Shown here: positions 1 to 8,665 of the stretch, in pieces
Layout of the letters: every line of letters begins with the position of its first letter
Position numbering within the stretch: position 1 is the first letter of the stretch
Assembly: GCA_013696365.1 (NCBI GenBank)
Contig: JACCYS010000151.1
Location: 1 to 30,776 of the forward strand
DNA length: 30,776 bases
Origin: Nocardioidaceae bacterium
GTDB lineage: Bacteria > Actinomycetota > Actinomycetes > Propionibacteriales > Nocardioidaceae
Reading direction: 5' to 3'
Made by a program: the position numbers and the translations under genes
The notes under the pieces: model-generated
What the model saw: only the letters and a program-made list of their open reading frames with translations
What the model was told of the DNA's origin: nothing
Databases searched by the model: none

Positions 1-581
1 TCGGCGTCAACGCTGGTGACGACGGCAGCGTGCGGGGAGTAGACCAGGAACGCGCCGTCACTCTCGTCCGCCTCGGCGACGAACAGGTCACCCATGCCCA
101 GGTGAGCATTGGTGCCGGTGTCGGCCAGCTCGCCGCCGATGGCGTAGGACGGGTCCACCCCGGCGGCCAGCAGCGCCATCGTCAGCAGGGAGGTGGTGGT
201 GGTCTTGCCGTGTGTACCGGCAACGGCCAACACCCGTCGATCCGACATCACTGACTCGAGTGCCGCCGAGCGAGGCAACAGTCGCAGTCCGCGGTGCCTG
301 GCCTCCAGCACCTCAGGGTTGTCATCACGGACCGCGGTCGAGACCACGACGGTGTCCGCGCCAGCGACCTGCCCGGCGGCATGTCCCACGTGGCAGCGGA
401 CGCCCTCGGCGGCCAACGCCTGCAGGGTCGCGCTGTCGGTGGCATCGGATCCGCTCACTGCAACACCCCGGGCATGCAGCAGCCGGGCGATGCCGGAAAG
501 CCCAGCGCCACCGATGCCGATGAGGTGGACGCGGCCCAGCTCGGCAGCGGGCAGGATTGGGTCAGGCACCGGCACCCTCAT
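1..581 (-). CDS. murC: UDP-N-acetylmuramate--L-alanine ligase MurC (N-terminal part, cut by window edge)
   Basis: This cytoplasmic ligase adds L-alanine to UDP-MurNAc, the first step of stem peptide assembly. About 193 residues are visible and the frame is still open at base 1. The N-terminal nucleotide-sugar motif with GIGGAGLSG lies near residues 22-30. The ATP-binding loop AGTHGKTTTT lies near 121-130. The stretch FVAEADESDGAF near 167-178 is typical of MurC. The ATG at 579-581 overlaps the murG stop codon as ATGA, so translation is probably coupled. Gene family and start are clear; the C-terminal half lies outside the window. Confidence 0.96.
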   Translation of the reverse strand, partial: MRVPVPDPILPAAELGRVHLIGIGGAGLSGIARLLHARGVAVSGSDATDSATLQALAAEGVRCHVGHAAGQVAGADTVVVSTAVRDDNPEVLEARHRGLRLLPRSAALESVMSDRRVLAVAGTHGKTTTTSLLTMALLAAGVDPSYAIGGELADTGTNAHLGMGDLFVAEADESDGAFLVYSPHAAVVTSVDA

Positions 582-1699
582 GGTCGCCCCGCTCGTGGCC
601 CAGATGGTGGCCCAGATGGTGGCCCAGATGGTGGCACCGCCGCCAGAATGAGTTCGGCCAGACGACGGTCCCCGTCGCGCGGCATCAGGCCGGCCGCGGC
701 GGCCGACATGGCGGCCAACCTGCCCGGGTCCAGGGCCAGCGCGACCACCTGTCTGCGCACCCACTCGGCGGTCAGGCTGGCGTCGTCGACGGTGAGCCCA
801 CCGCCAGCGGTGACCACTGGCGCCGCATTGCGGGCCTGCTCGCCGTTGCCGATGGGCAGCGGGACGAACACCGCCGGCAGCCCGACGGCGGCTACCTCGG
901 TGACTGTGCTGGCGCCGGCTCGGCAGATCGCCAGGTCGGCCGCCGCGTAGGCGAGGTCCATCCGGTCGACGTAGGGCACCACCACGTACCCGGGGCCGGT
1001 CGGCACCTCCACCTGCTGGTCAGGACCGCTCACGTGCAGCACCTGCACGTCTGCCGCCAGCAACTCGGCAGCGGCCGAAGATACCGCCTGGTTGAGCCGG
1101 CGGGCTCCCTGCGATCCGCCGAACACCAGCAGCGTCGGCAGGTCGGGGGCCAAGCCGAACGCTGCCCGGGCCTCGGCCCTGGCAGCTGATCGGTCCAGCC
1201 GGGAGATCAACCGCCGCAACGGCAGGCCGACCATGGTCGCGTGCGGTAGCGGGGTCTCGGGAAAGCTGACCGCGACGTGCTGCGTACATCGGGCCCCCAG
1301 CCGGTTGGCCAGCCCGGGCAGCGCATTCTGCTCGTGCACCACCAGCGGCAACTGCCGCCGCCGACTGACGAGGTAGGCGGGGACGCTGACGTACCCGCCG
1401 AAGCCCGCGACCACGTCCGGTTGCACCCGGTCGAGCACCGCCGCGGTCTGAGCGAGGGCACCGCGCAGCCGGAGCGGCAGTCGGGCAAGGTCCGCCGACG
1501 GCCGACGCGGCAACGGGACCGGTGCCACCAGTTCCAGCGGGTATCCGGCCTCTGGCACCAGCCGGGTCTCGATGCCACGCGGGGTGCCGAGCACGGTGAT
1601 GTCGACGGCTGCCAGCTCTTCCAGAGCCGCGGCGGTGGCGAGCAACGGCGAGGTGTGACCGGCCGTTCCACCGCCCGCCAGCAACACTCTGGTGGTCAC
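578..1699 (-). CDS. murG: UDP-GlcNAc--undecaprenyl-PP-MurNAc-pentapeptide GlcNAc transferase MurG
   Basis: MurG converts lipid I to lipid II on the inner face of the membrane. The 373 residues show the glycine-rich GGGTAGH loop (about 9-15), GFGGYVSVP (99-107), HEQNALPGLANR (122-133), the donor-side FGGSQGARRLN (193-203), AGASTVTE (261-268) and a GEQARNA stretch (286-292). The GTG start at 1697-1699 overlaps the ftsW stop as GTGA. An open frame continues upstream, but it runs antisense to nothing useful and inside ftsW, so the motif-adjacent GTG is preferred. The C-terminus carries an unusual PPSG repeat (about 356-367) encoded by a 12-bp tandem repeat. Confidence 0.96.
   Translation of the reverse strand: MTTRVLLAGGGTAGHTSPLLATAAALEELAAVDITVLGTPRGIETRLVPEAGYPLELVAPVPLPRRPSADLARLPLRLRGALAQTAAVLDRVQPDVVAGFGGYVSVPAYLVSRRRQLPLVVHEQNALPGLANRLGARCTQHVAVSFPETPLPHATMVGLPLRRLISRLDRSAARAEARAAFGLAPDLPTLLVFGGSQGARRLNQAVSSAAAELLAADVQVLHVSGPDQQVEVPTGPGYVVVPYVDRMDLAYAAADLAICRAGASTVTEVAAVGLPAVFVPLPIGNGEQARNAAPVVTAGGGLTVDDASLTAEWVRRQVVALALDPGRLAAMSAAAAGLMPRDGDRRLAELILAAVPPSGPPSGPPSGPRAGRP
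596..631 (-). repeat. 12-bp tandem repeat, three perfect copies, in the 3' end of murG
   Basis: On the plus strand the unit TGGCCCAGATGG occurs three times in a row. Read on the coding strand it gives Pro-Ser-Gly-Pro units at the C-terminal tail of MurG. The unit length is a multiple of three, so changes in copy number would keep the frame and leave the murC start intact. Confidence 0.9.
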
Positions 1700-3012
1700 C
1701 GGCGCCGCCGTCCGAGTGCTGTTGCGCCAGAACGTACCCGCACACCGACCTGCCGGCCGCGGTGTCGCCGCCGAGCACGCAGCGCATTTTTGGCGCCCGG
1801 CTCGGTGGTGGCAAACGCCGACAACATACCCAGCGACATCAACGTGGGCAGCAGAGCAGAACCGCCATAGGAGACCAGCGGCAACGGTATCCCGATCACC
1901 GGCAGGAAGCCGAGCACCATGCCGAGGTTGATCAGCGCCTGGGCGAGTAACCAAACGGTTATGCCAGCAGCGGCATAGCGGACGAACGGCTCGGTGGTGC
2001 GCATCGCGATGCGGAAGCCGGTGAAGGCCAGCAACCCGAACAGCGACAGCACAACCAGGGTGCCGAACAGCCCCAGCTCCTCGCCGATCACGGCGAAGAT
2101 GAAGTCGGTGTGGGCCGCAGGCAGGGTGCCCCACTTTTGTCTGCTCGCGCCGATACCGACGCCGAAGAACTGCCCGGAGGCCAGCGCGAAGAAGCCATGC
2201 GCTGCCTGCCACCCACCCCCCTGCAGATCGGAGAACGGATCCAGGAAGGTGGTGATCCGCTCCACCCGCTCGCGGTCGGTGCTCGCCAAGAAGGCAACGA
2301 CACCGACCGCAGCCAGGAACGCCCCGACGAACAGCCGCAGAGGCGCCCCGACCACCCACAAGGTGCCAAGGATGATGGCGAACAGCACCAATGCAGTGCC
2401 GAGGTCCTGCTGGCCGACGACGAGCAACGCGACCAGTAGCGTGACCGGAATGACCGGCACCAATAGATGCCGCCAGTCGTCGAGCAGCCGGTCCTTGCGG
2501 GCGTACACGTCGGCCGACCACAGCACGATCGCGAGCTTGGCGACCTCGGAAGGCTGGATGGTGACCGGGCCGAGGGCGACCCAGTTCTGGTTGCCGTTGA
2601 CGCTGATGCCGAGCCCTGGCACGTAGGTGAGTCCGATCAACACGATGGATACCAGCAGTCCGGGCCAGGCGAACGCCCGGATCACCCGCACCGGCAATCG
2701 CGAGACCAACCAGGCGGCCGGGAGACCGATGGCCACCCACATGGCTTGCTTGGTGAAGATCGCGTACGGGTTGTTGGTCGCGGTGAGCGAGGTGACCGAG
2801 CTGGCGCTAAGAACCATCACCAGGCCCAGCGACAGCAGCAGCGTGGTCACCCCGAGCACCAGCTGGTAGGACGTCAGCGGTCTGTCCAGCAGGACCCGCA
2901 GGGTGGCGATCCACGGGTGGCGTTCCTCGACTGCCGGTGGCTGTGCTGCCGGTGACTGGGCTGCGGTCGAGCCGGTCGCCCGGCTCTTGCGCCCGGGGGA
3001 CGTGATCGACAT
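1696..3012 (-). CDS. ftsW: Lipid II flippase/peptidoglycan polymerase of the SEDS family, FtsW
   Basis: FtsW is the SEDS glycosyltransferase that works with FtsI at the septum. The 438-residue protein has a proline/alanine-rich cytoplasmic N-terminus of about 45 residues, then roughly ten membrane segments. Family signatures include NGNQNWVALG followed by QPSEVAK, the FLDPFSD loop that holds the presumed catalytic aspartate, SGQFFGVGIGASRQKWGTLP, HTDFIFAVIGEELGL and the late PLVSYGGSALL. The arginine-rich C-terminal tail is cytoplasmic. The ATG at 3012 is preceded by GGGAGG at good spacing. There is a gap of 28 bases after murD and a GTGA overlap with murG. Confidence 0.95.
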   Translation of the reverse strand: MSITSPGRKSRATGSTAAQSPAAQPPAVEERHPWIATLRVLLDRPLTSYQLVLGVTTLLLSLGLVMVLSASSVTSLTATNNPYAIFTKQAMWVAIGLPAAWLVSRLPVRVIRAFAWPGLLVSIVLIGLTYVPGLGISVNGNQNWVALGPVTIQPSEVAKLAIVLWSADVYARKDRLLDDWRHLLVPVIPVTLLVALLVVGQQDLGTALVLFAIILGTLWVVGAPLRLFVGAFLAAVGVVAFLASTDRERVERITTFLDPFSDLQGGGWQAAHGFFALASGQFFGVGIGASRQKWGTLPAAHTDFIFAVIGEELGLFGTLVVLSLFGLLAFTGFRIAMRTTEPFVRYAAAGITVWLLAQALINLGMVLGFLPVIGIPLPLVSYGGSALLPTLMSLGMLSAFATTEPGAKNALRARRRHRGRQVGVRVRSGATALGRRRR

Positions 3013-3040
3013 CTGCGCCTCCCGTTCGTCATCTCACCGG

Positions 3041-4516
3041 TCACTGCGGCGGCGGCTGGCTGTCCTGCCGGTCGCGGACCGCCGCCGCGAAGGCCTCACC
3101 CCGTGCGCCGTAGTCGCGGAACTGGTCCTGCGACGCACACGCCGGGGCGAGCAGCACGGTGTCGCCGGGGCGCGCCACCGACATCGCCGCGGTGACCGCA
3201 TGCTGCATCACCCGCGCGCCAGTCTCGCCGTCCGCAAGCTCGATCACGGGGACATCCGGTGCGTGTCGCCGCAACGCCTCGGCGATGAGCCGACGGTCGC
3301 GCCCGAGCAGCACTGCTGCCCGCAACCTCTCCCGGGTGGCGACGGCGAGCTCATCAAACTGAGCCCCCTTGGCCAGTCCCCCGGCCACCCATACCACCGA
3401 CTCGTACCCCGACAGCGACGCCTGCGCCGCATGCGGATTGGTCGCTTTTGAGTCGTCGACGAAGTCGACGCCGGCGATGCGGCCGGCCAGAGCGATGCGA
3501 TGCGGGTCGGGCCGGAAGCTGCGCAGACCGTCCCGGACTGCGGCGGCCGGGACGCCATGGGCGCGCGCAAGTGCAGCCGCGGCCAGTGCGTCGAGCAGCG
3601 TATGTGGCGCCAGTGGGGTGATGTCGTGCACCGAGCCGAGCTCGACGGCCTCACGGACCCGCCCGGCAACGAAGGCCCGGTCCGCGATCACCCCGTCAAC
3701 CACCCCGAGCGATCCCACCGGTGGCACACCAGTGGTAAATCCCACCGCCCGGCATCCCTCGATCACGTCGGCGGAGCGGACCAGCTGTTCGATCTCGTCA
3801 TCCGCCAGTGGATATACGCAGGCCACCTGGGTGCGCTCATAGATACGCGCCTTCGCGCCGCGGTAGGCCGCGTACGAGCCGTGCCAGTCGAGGTGGTCGG
3901 CAGCGACGTTGAGCACGACCGACGCCTGCGCCGACACTGACGACGTGCTGTGCAGCTGGAAGCTGGACAGCTCGACCGCCAACACGTCGTACGGCTCGGG
4001 GTGCCGCACCGCCTCCAGCACGGGTGTGCCCACGTTGCCGGCGGCCACGCTGCGCAGCCCGGCAGCCCGCAACATCGAGTCCAGCATCCGAACCGTCGTG
4101 GTCTTGCCGTTGGTGCCCGTGACGGCCAGCCATGGGGCGGGCAGTCCGTCAGCGCGCTCCGGCCGCAACCGCCAGGCCAGCTCGACATCGCCCCACAACG
4201 GCACCCCGCGCTGCCCGGCCTGCCGCAGCAGCGTGGAACCGGGTGGCACCCCTGGTGAGGCGATTACCAGCTGGGCATCTGCAGGAAGTCGTTCGGTGGC
4301 ACCCTCCCCCAGCAGCACGTCCGCGCCGAGGATCTCCAGGATGGTTGCCCGTTCGCGGGCGTCGGCATCGTCGCGGTCGGCGACGACCGTCACGGCGGCA
4401 CCGAGCTGCAGCAGCGAGTCGGCCGCGGTAAAACCGCTCACGCCCAAGCCGGCGACGACAGCTCGCAGGCCCGGCCACGGCGGCGTAGGAGCCGGCGGTG
4501 GCGATTGGGCGCTCAT
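3041..4516 (-). CDS. murD: UDP-N-acetylmuramoyl-L-alanine--D-glutamate ligase MurD
   Basis: MurD adds D-glutamate to UDP-MurNAc-L-Ala in the cytoplasm. The product has 491 residues, slightly long for the family. It shows an N-terminal Rossmann-like VAGLGVSG (about 21-28), the ATP loop GTNGKTTT (134-141), the central LSSFQL and LNVAADHLDWHGSY motifs, the C-terminal DDSKATNPHAA, and APACASQDQFRDYGARG near the end. The ATG at 4514-4516 overlaps the mraY stop as ATGA. The open frame continues upstream into mraY, but that part is a shadow frame. Confidence 0.96.
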   Translation of the reverse strand: MSAQSPPPAPTPPWPGLRAVVAGLGVSGFTAADSLLQLGAAVTVVADRDDADARERATILEILGADVLLGEGATERLPADAQLVIASPGVPPGSTLLRQAGQRGVPLWGDVELAWRLRPERADGLPAPWLAVTGTNGKTTTVRMLDSMLRAAGLRSVAAGNVGTPVLEAVRHPEPYDVLAVELSSFQLHSTSSVSAQASVVLNVAADHLDWHGSYAAYRGAKARIYERTQVACVYPLADDEIEQLVRSADVIEGCRAVGFTTGVPPVGSLGVVDGVIADRAFVAGRVREAVELGSVHDITPLAPHTLLDALAAAALARAHGVPAAAVRDGLRSFRPDPHRIALAGRIAGVDFVDDSKATNPHAAQASLSGYESVVWVAGGLAKGAQFDELAVATRERLRAAVLLGRDRRLIAEALRRHAPDVPVIELADGETGARVMQHAVTAAMSVARPGDTVLLAPACASQDQFRDYGARGEAFAAAVRDRQDSQPPPQ

Positions 4517-5574
4517 ACGCCGGCGACCCACTCGGCATAGAAGATGGCCAGCCCGCCGGCGACGCACAACCCGCAGATGATCCAGAAGCGGATCACGATC
4601 GTCACCTCGGCCCAGCCCTTGAGCTCGAAGTGGTGTTGCAACGGCGCCATCCGGAACAAGCGTTTGCCCTTGCTGAGCTTGAACCAGCCGACCTGCAGGA
4701 TCACTGACATCGTGATGGTGACGAACAAGCCGCCGACGACGAGCAGTAGCAGCTCGGTGCGGGTCATGATCGCCAGTCCGGCCATCGCAGCGCCAAGCGA
4801 CAGCGAGCCGGTGTCGCCCATGAAGATCTTGGCCGGGGAGGCGTTCCACCACAAGAAGCCGAAGCAGGCGCCGGTGATCGCCGCCGCGACCACTGCAAGG
4901 TCGAGCGGGTCACGCACCTCGTAGCAGCGCGGGCCGGGCCGGGTGGCGCAGTTCTGGTTGTTCTGCCAGATGTTGACCAGTGTGTATGCACCGAAGATCA
5001 TCACCGAGGCGCCGGCTGCCAAGCCGTCCAGGCCGTCAGTGAGGTTGACCGCGTTGCTGGTGCCAGCGACCATCACCAGCACCCAGATCACGACGGCCAC
5101 GGCGGGAAGCTGCCAGGAGAAGTCGCGGATAAAAGACACGCCGGCGGAGATCGGCATCCGGCCGTTCTCGTCCTCGAACTGCAACGCCAGCAGGGCGAAG
5201 ATCACCGCGATCACTGTCTGCCCGGCCATCTTGGCCTTGCTCCGCAGGCCAAGGCTGCGCTGCTTGGAGATCTTGATCCAGTCGTCCAGGAAGCCGACCA
5301 ATCCGAGCCCGGTGAACAGGAACAGCAGCAACAGGGCGGAAGCCGACGGGGCGTCCTGGGTCAGCACCTTGGCCAGCGCGTAGGCGATCACGACGGCTGC
5401 GAGGATCACCAGCCCGCCCATCGTGGGGGTGCCGCGCTTGGTGTGGTGGGTGGTGGGTCCGTCGTCGCGGATGAGCTGCCCATAGCCGCGGGCGACGAGC
5501 AGCTGGATGGCCAGCCGGGTGCCCAGCAGGGTGCCCAGCAGGGCAAGGCCGCCACCCAGCAGGATCGCTCTCAC
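4513..5574 (-). CDS. mraY: Phospho-N-acetylmuramoyl-pentapeptide-transferase MraY
   Basis: MraY makes lipid I by moving phospho-MurNAc-pentapeptide onto undecaprenyl phosphate. The 353-residue, ten-helix protein carries the cytoplasmic HHTKRGTPTMGG (about 43-54), the Mg-binding GFLDDWIK, NAVNLTDGLDGLA, FMGDTGSLSLG and the PLQHHFELKG histidine motif before the last helices. The GTG start at 5572-5574 overlaps the murF stop as GTGA. A 12-bp near-perfect duplication at 5521-5544 encodes part of the first transmembrane helix (LLGT twice). Confidence 0.96.
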   Translation of the reverse strand: MRAILLGGGLALLGTLLGTRLAIQLLVARGYGQLIRDDGPTTHHTKRGTPTMGGLVILAAVVIAYALAKVLTQDAPSASALLLLFLFTGLGLVGFLDDWIKISKQRSLGLRSKAKMAGQTVIAVIFALLALQFEDENGRMPISAGVSFIRDFSWQLPAVAVVIWVLVMVAGTSNAVNLTDGLDGLAAGASVMIFGAYTLVNIWQNNQNCATRPGPRCYEVRDPLDLAVVAAAITGACFGFLWWNASPAKIFMGDTGSLSLGAAMAGLAIMTRTELLLLVVGGLFVTITMSVILQVGWFKLSKGKRLFRMAPLQHHFELKGWAEVTIVIRFWIICGLCVAGGLAIFYAEWVAGV

Positions 5575-7001
5575 CGAGCCACCCCGGGATCGCTCGGCGG
5601 CGGGTCGGCTGTGGGCTGGTCGGCGAGCAGGGCCGTCGCAACACGTTCTAGGCCGGCGGCGCGGGCGGCCTTGATCAGCACCACGTCTCCGGGGGCCAGC
5701 TCGGCGCGCAGGTAGTCGATGGCGGCGTCGACGTCTGCGACGAGCAACGACTCGCCGTCCCAGGACCCCTCGAGGCAGGCGCCCAGGTGCAGCGGGCGGG
5801 CCTGCTCACCCACCACGACCAGCTGGGAGATGTCCAGGCGCACCGCGAGCCGCCCGACCGCGTCATGCTCGTCGCGGGCGGTCGCCCCGAGCTCGCGCAT
5901 CTCCCCCAAGACGGCGAAGGTTCGACCGGCGCCTGGCGCACGGCCGAGCACCGCGAGCGTCCGCAGCGCTTCGCGCATCGCGTCCGGGCTTGCGTTGTAG
6001 GCATCGTTGACGACGACCACGCCGTCGGCCCGGACATGTCGTTCCATCCGCCATCTCGACATCGGCGTGGCGGCGCTCAGCGCACCGGCGACCTCGTTCA
6101 GCGGGCGACCCAGCGCGAGTGCGACGGTGGCGGCAGCGGCACCGTTGAGCGCCTGGTGGGTGCCCAGCAGCGACATCGACACCTCGGCCTGACCGTTGCT
6201 GGTGGCCAGGGTGAACTCGGGGCCGCCGCTGACGTCCAGTCGCAGGTCTTGCACGCGTACGTCCGCGTCGGTGCATTGACCGAAGGTGCGCACCCTGGCG
6301 TCGGTGTGCGCCGCCATCGCCGCCACCAACGGGTCGTCGGCGTTCAGCACCGCGATCCCGTCGGGGGGGAGTTCCTGCACCAGCTCGGACTTGGCGCGGG
6401 CGATCGCCTGCTGGCTGCCGAACTCACCCAGGTGGGCGGTGCCGACGTTGAGCACCAGGCCGACTGTCGGCTGTGCGACTGCACACAGCTCGCGGATGTG
6501 ACCGGACCCGCGGGCACCCATCTCCACCACCAGGTGAGCGGTCTGCTCGTCTGCCCGCAGCACGGTCAGTGGTGCGCCGAGCGCGTTGTTGAACGACCCC
6601 TGCGGCGCCACCACCGGGCCGGCGGGGGCGAGCAGCTGAGCCAACAAGTCCTTGGTGGACGTCTTACCCTGGGAGCCGGTCAGTCCCACCACCGACAGCT
6701 CCGGCAACCGGCCGCGAACGTAGGCGGCCAGTCGCCCCAGCGCCTGGGTGGTGTCGTCGACCATCACGGCGGGGCCGTCGACCGGTCGCTGTGCCAGCAC
6801 GGCGACCGCGCCTGCGCGGGTCGCCGCGGCTGCGAAGTCATGGCCATCAACGTGCTCCCCAGGCACAGCCACGAACAGTGATCCCGGCGTGGCCTGCCGA
6901 GAGTCGATCAGCACCGGTCCCCGCGCGAGGCTGTCCGGGTCAGCCTGTTGCAGTCGACCGTCCACCGCGGCCGCCACCTCGGCCAGACGCAGCGCGATCA
7001 C
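5571..7001 (-). CDS. murF: UDP-N-acetylmuramoyl-tripeptide--D-alanyl-D-alanine ligase MurF
   Basis: MurF attaches D-Ala-D-Ala to complete the UDP-MurNAc-pentapeptide. The protein has 476 residues. The N-terminal domain has DSRQATPGSLFVAVPGE (about 33-49). The ATP loop reads GSQGKTST (109-116), where serine replaces the more common threonine. Further motifs are NNALGAPLTVLR, VVEMGARGSGHI, LNVGTAHLGEFGS and NDAYNASPDAM in the C-terminal domain. The GTG at 6999-7001 overlaps the murE stop as GTGA, and the stop overlaps mraY. Confidence 0.95.
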   Translation of the reverse strand: MIALRLAEVAAAVDGRLQQADPDSLARGPVLIDSRQATPGSLFVAVPGEHVDGHDFAAAATRAGAVAVLAQRPVDGPAVMVDDTTQALGRLAAYVRGRLPELSVVGLTGSQGKTSTKDLLAQLLAPAGPVVAPQGSFNNALGAPLTVLRADEQTAHLVVEMGARGSGHIRELCAVAQPTVGLVLNVGTAHLGEFGSQQAIARAKSELVQELPPDGIAVLNADDPLVAAMAAHTDARVRTFGQCTDADVRVQDLRLDVSGGPEFTLATSNGQAEVSMSLLGTHQALNGAAAATVALALGRPLNEVAGALSAATPMSRWRMERHVRADGVVVVNDAYNASPDAMREALRTLAVLGRAPGAGRTFAVLGEMRELGATARDEHDAVGRLAVRLDISQLVVVGEQARPLHLGACLEGSWDGESLLVADVDAAIDYLRAELAPGDVVLIKAARAAGLERVATALLADQPTADPPPSDPGVAR

Positions 7002-8578
7002 GCCGGAGCCTCCGCCACCCGTGCCCGCAACAGCCGGCGCAGCACCTCACGGTCGTCGAAGGGATGCACCACGTCCCCCACCTGCTGCCCGGTCTCGTGA
7101 CCCTTGCCGGCGACAACCAGGGTGTCCCCGGCTCGGGCCAGCCTCACCGCGCGGGCGATGGCGCGGGCACGGTCGGGTTCCTCGATCAACTCTGCGTGCG
7201 AGCGTGCGGTGTGCACCCCGGCCAGCAGTTGCGCCCGGATCGCGGCGGCGTCCTCAGAGCGGGGATTGTCGTCGGTCACCACGAACACGTCGGCCAACGC
7301 CGCCGCCAGGGCAGCCATCAGCGGTCGCTTGCCCGGGTCGCGGTCGCCGCCGGCACCCAGCACGATCAGCAGCCGCCCGGTGGTCGCTGGACGGAGCGCC
7401 GTGAGCACCGCCTCCACGGCGTCCGGCTTATGCGCGTAGTCGACGATTGCGGTGAAGTCCTGCCCCTCGTCCACAGACTCCATCCGGCCGGGCAGGCCGA
7501 CGGCCCGGCTGAGGCCGGCGGCGACAGCTGCCAGTGGCACCCCGGCCTCGACCAGCCCTGCGATTGCGGCCACCGCGTTGCGGACGTTGAACGAGCCCGG
7601 CAGCGGAAGCTGACACATCTGGCGGTGCCCGCCCGGGCCGACGACGGTGAACTGGCTGGCCTGCGGGTGCAAAGTGACCTCGTGCACGGTCCAGTCGGCG
7701 ACCGGCCCGGCATCCTCGGGCGGCCCGGCGACCGAGGTGCAGGTGGTGTGCGCGACGCCGCGTGCGGCCAGCTGCTCGGCAAGCCGCCTGCCCCACGGGT
7801 CGCCCACGTCGATCACGGCGCGCAGGCTACGCCCGGGGGCGAAAAGCTCGGCCTTGGCCGCGAAATAGCTCTCCTGGTCGCCATGAAAGTCGAGATGGTC
7901 GCGGCCCAAGTTGAGGAACACCGCCACGTCGAACCGCACGCCGTCGACCCTGCCCTGCACCAGAGCGTGGCTGGAGACCTCCATCGCGCAGGCGTCAACT
8001 CCCTGCTCGACCATCACCGCCAAGATGGCGTGCAGGTCGGGTGCCTCGGGTGTGGTGAGCCGCGAAGCGATCGGCCGACCGGCCGCCAACGAACCGGTCG
8101 TGCCGACCAGCCCGGGACGATGCCCCGCCGCGCGGAGAGCAGCCTCCATCAGGTAGGTGACGGTCGTCTTGCCCTGCGTACCGGTGACGCCGAGTGTCAG
8201 CATCGCGTCGGCTGGCTGACCATAGATGGCCGCTGCCAACGCCCCGAGCATTGCGCGGGGATCGTCGGCGACGATCACCGGCACCGGCAGCCGGCCGGCC
8301 AGCTCGCTAGCTCCGGCCGGGTCGCTGAGGACTGCGCTGGCGCCCGCCTCGACGGCAGCGTCGGCATAGCGCACCCCGTGTGTGCGCTGCCCAGGCAGCG
8401 CCGCATACAGGTCGCCTGCACGGACGTCGCTGGAGGCGAGGGTGACCCCGGACACGCGGGTCTGCGTCACGACACCGGGCAGGTGCTGCAGGACCGGTGA
8501 CAACGCTGCGAGATCGCCCAGCCGCACCGCAACGGCCCCGCGGGGCCGCGGGTCCAACGCGGGGGGCGTGGCGGTCAA
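6998..8578 (-). CDS. murE: UDP-N-acetylmuramoyl-tripeptide synthetase MurE (diaminopimelate type)
   Basis: MurE adds the third amino acid to UDP-MurNAc-L-Ala-D-Glu. Motifs are the ATP loop GTQGKTT (about 133-139), TTPEAPDLH, MEVSSHALVQGRV, LGRDHLDFHG and KGHETGQQ. The substrate motif is DDNPRSE; DNPR is associated with diaminopimelate rather than lysine. I chose the TTG at 8576-8578 because GGAG lies six bases upstream, giving 526 residues. The same frame also allows a TTG at 8635 (545 residues), which has no clear ribosome site, and later GTG codons. The 87 bases after ftsI form the longest gap inside the mur block. Confidence 0.93.
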   Translation of the reverse strand: MTATPPALDPRPRGAVAVRLGDLAALSPVLQHLPGVVTQTRVSGVTLASSDVRAGDLYAALPGQRTHGVRYADAAVEAGASAVLSDPAGASELAGRLPVPVIVADDPRAMLGALAAAIYGQPADAMLTLGVTGTQGKTTVTYLMEAALRAAGHRPGLVGTTGSLAAGRPIASRLTTPEAPDLHAILAVMVEQGVDACAMEVSSHALVQGRVDGVRFDVAVFLNLGRDHLDFHGDQESYFAAKAELFAPGRSLRAVIDVGDPWGRRLAEQLAARGVAHTTCTSVAGPPEDAGPVADWTVHEVTLHPQASQFTVVGPGGHRQMCQLPLPGSFNVRNAVAAIAGLVEAGVPLAAVAAGLSRAVGLPGRMESVDEGQDFTAIVDYAHKPDAVEAVLTALRPATTGRLLIVLGAGGDRDPGKRPLMAALAAALADVFVVTDDNPRSEDAAAIRAQLLAGVHTARSHAELIEEPDRARAIARAVRLARAGDTLVVAGKGHETGQQVGDVVHPFDDREVLRRLLRARVAEAPA

Positions 8579-8665
8579 ACGGCACTCCGTCAGGTCGTGG
8601 CCGGCGCAGCGGCGGGGGTTGGAGGGCGCCGCCAACCGTCGAACGCCCCGCGGAACGCTACCTTC

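Noticed and set aside
1700..2740. N-terminal extension of murG into ftsW
   Set aside because: The extension is an off-frame reading of ftsW; the GTG overlapping the ftsW stop gives a normal MurG.
5521..5544. 12-bp duplication at the start of mraY
   Set aside because: It encodes a normal hydrophobic stretch (LLGT twice) in the first helix; real but unremarkable.
6791..8500. Long plus-strand open frame (569 codons) across murE
   Set aside because: Shadow of murE; composition is that of a GC-rich antisense frame and no motif is present.
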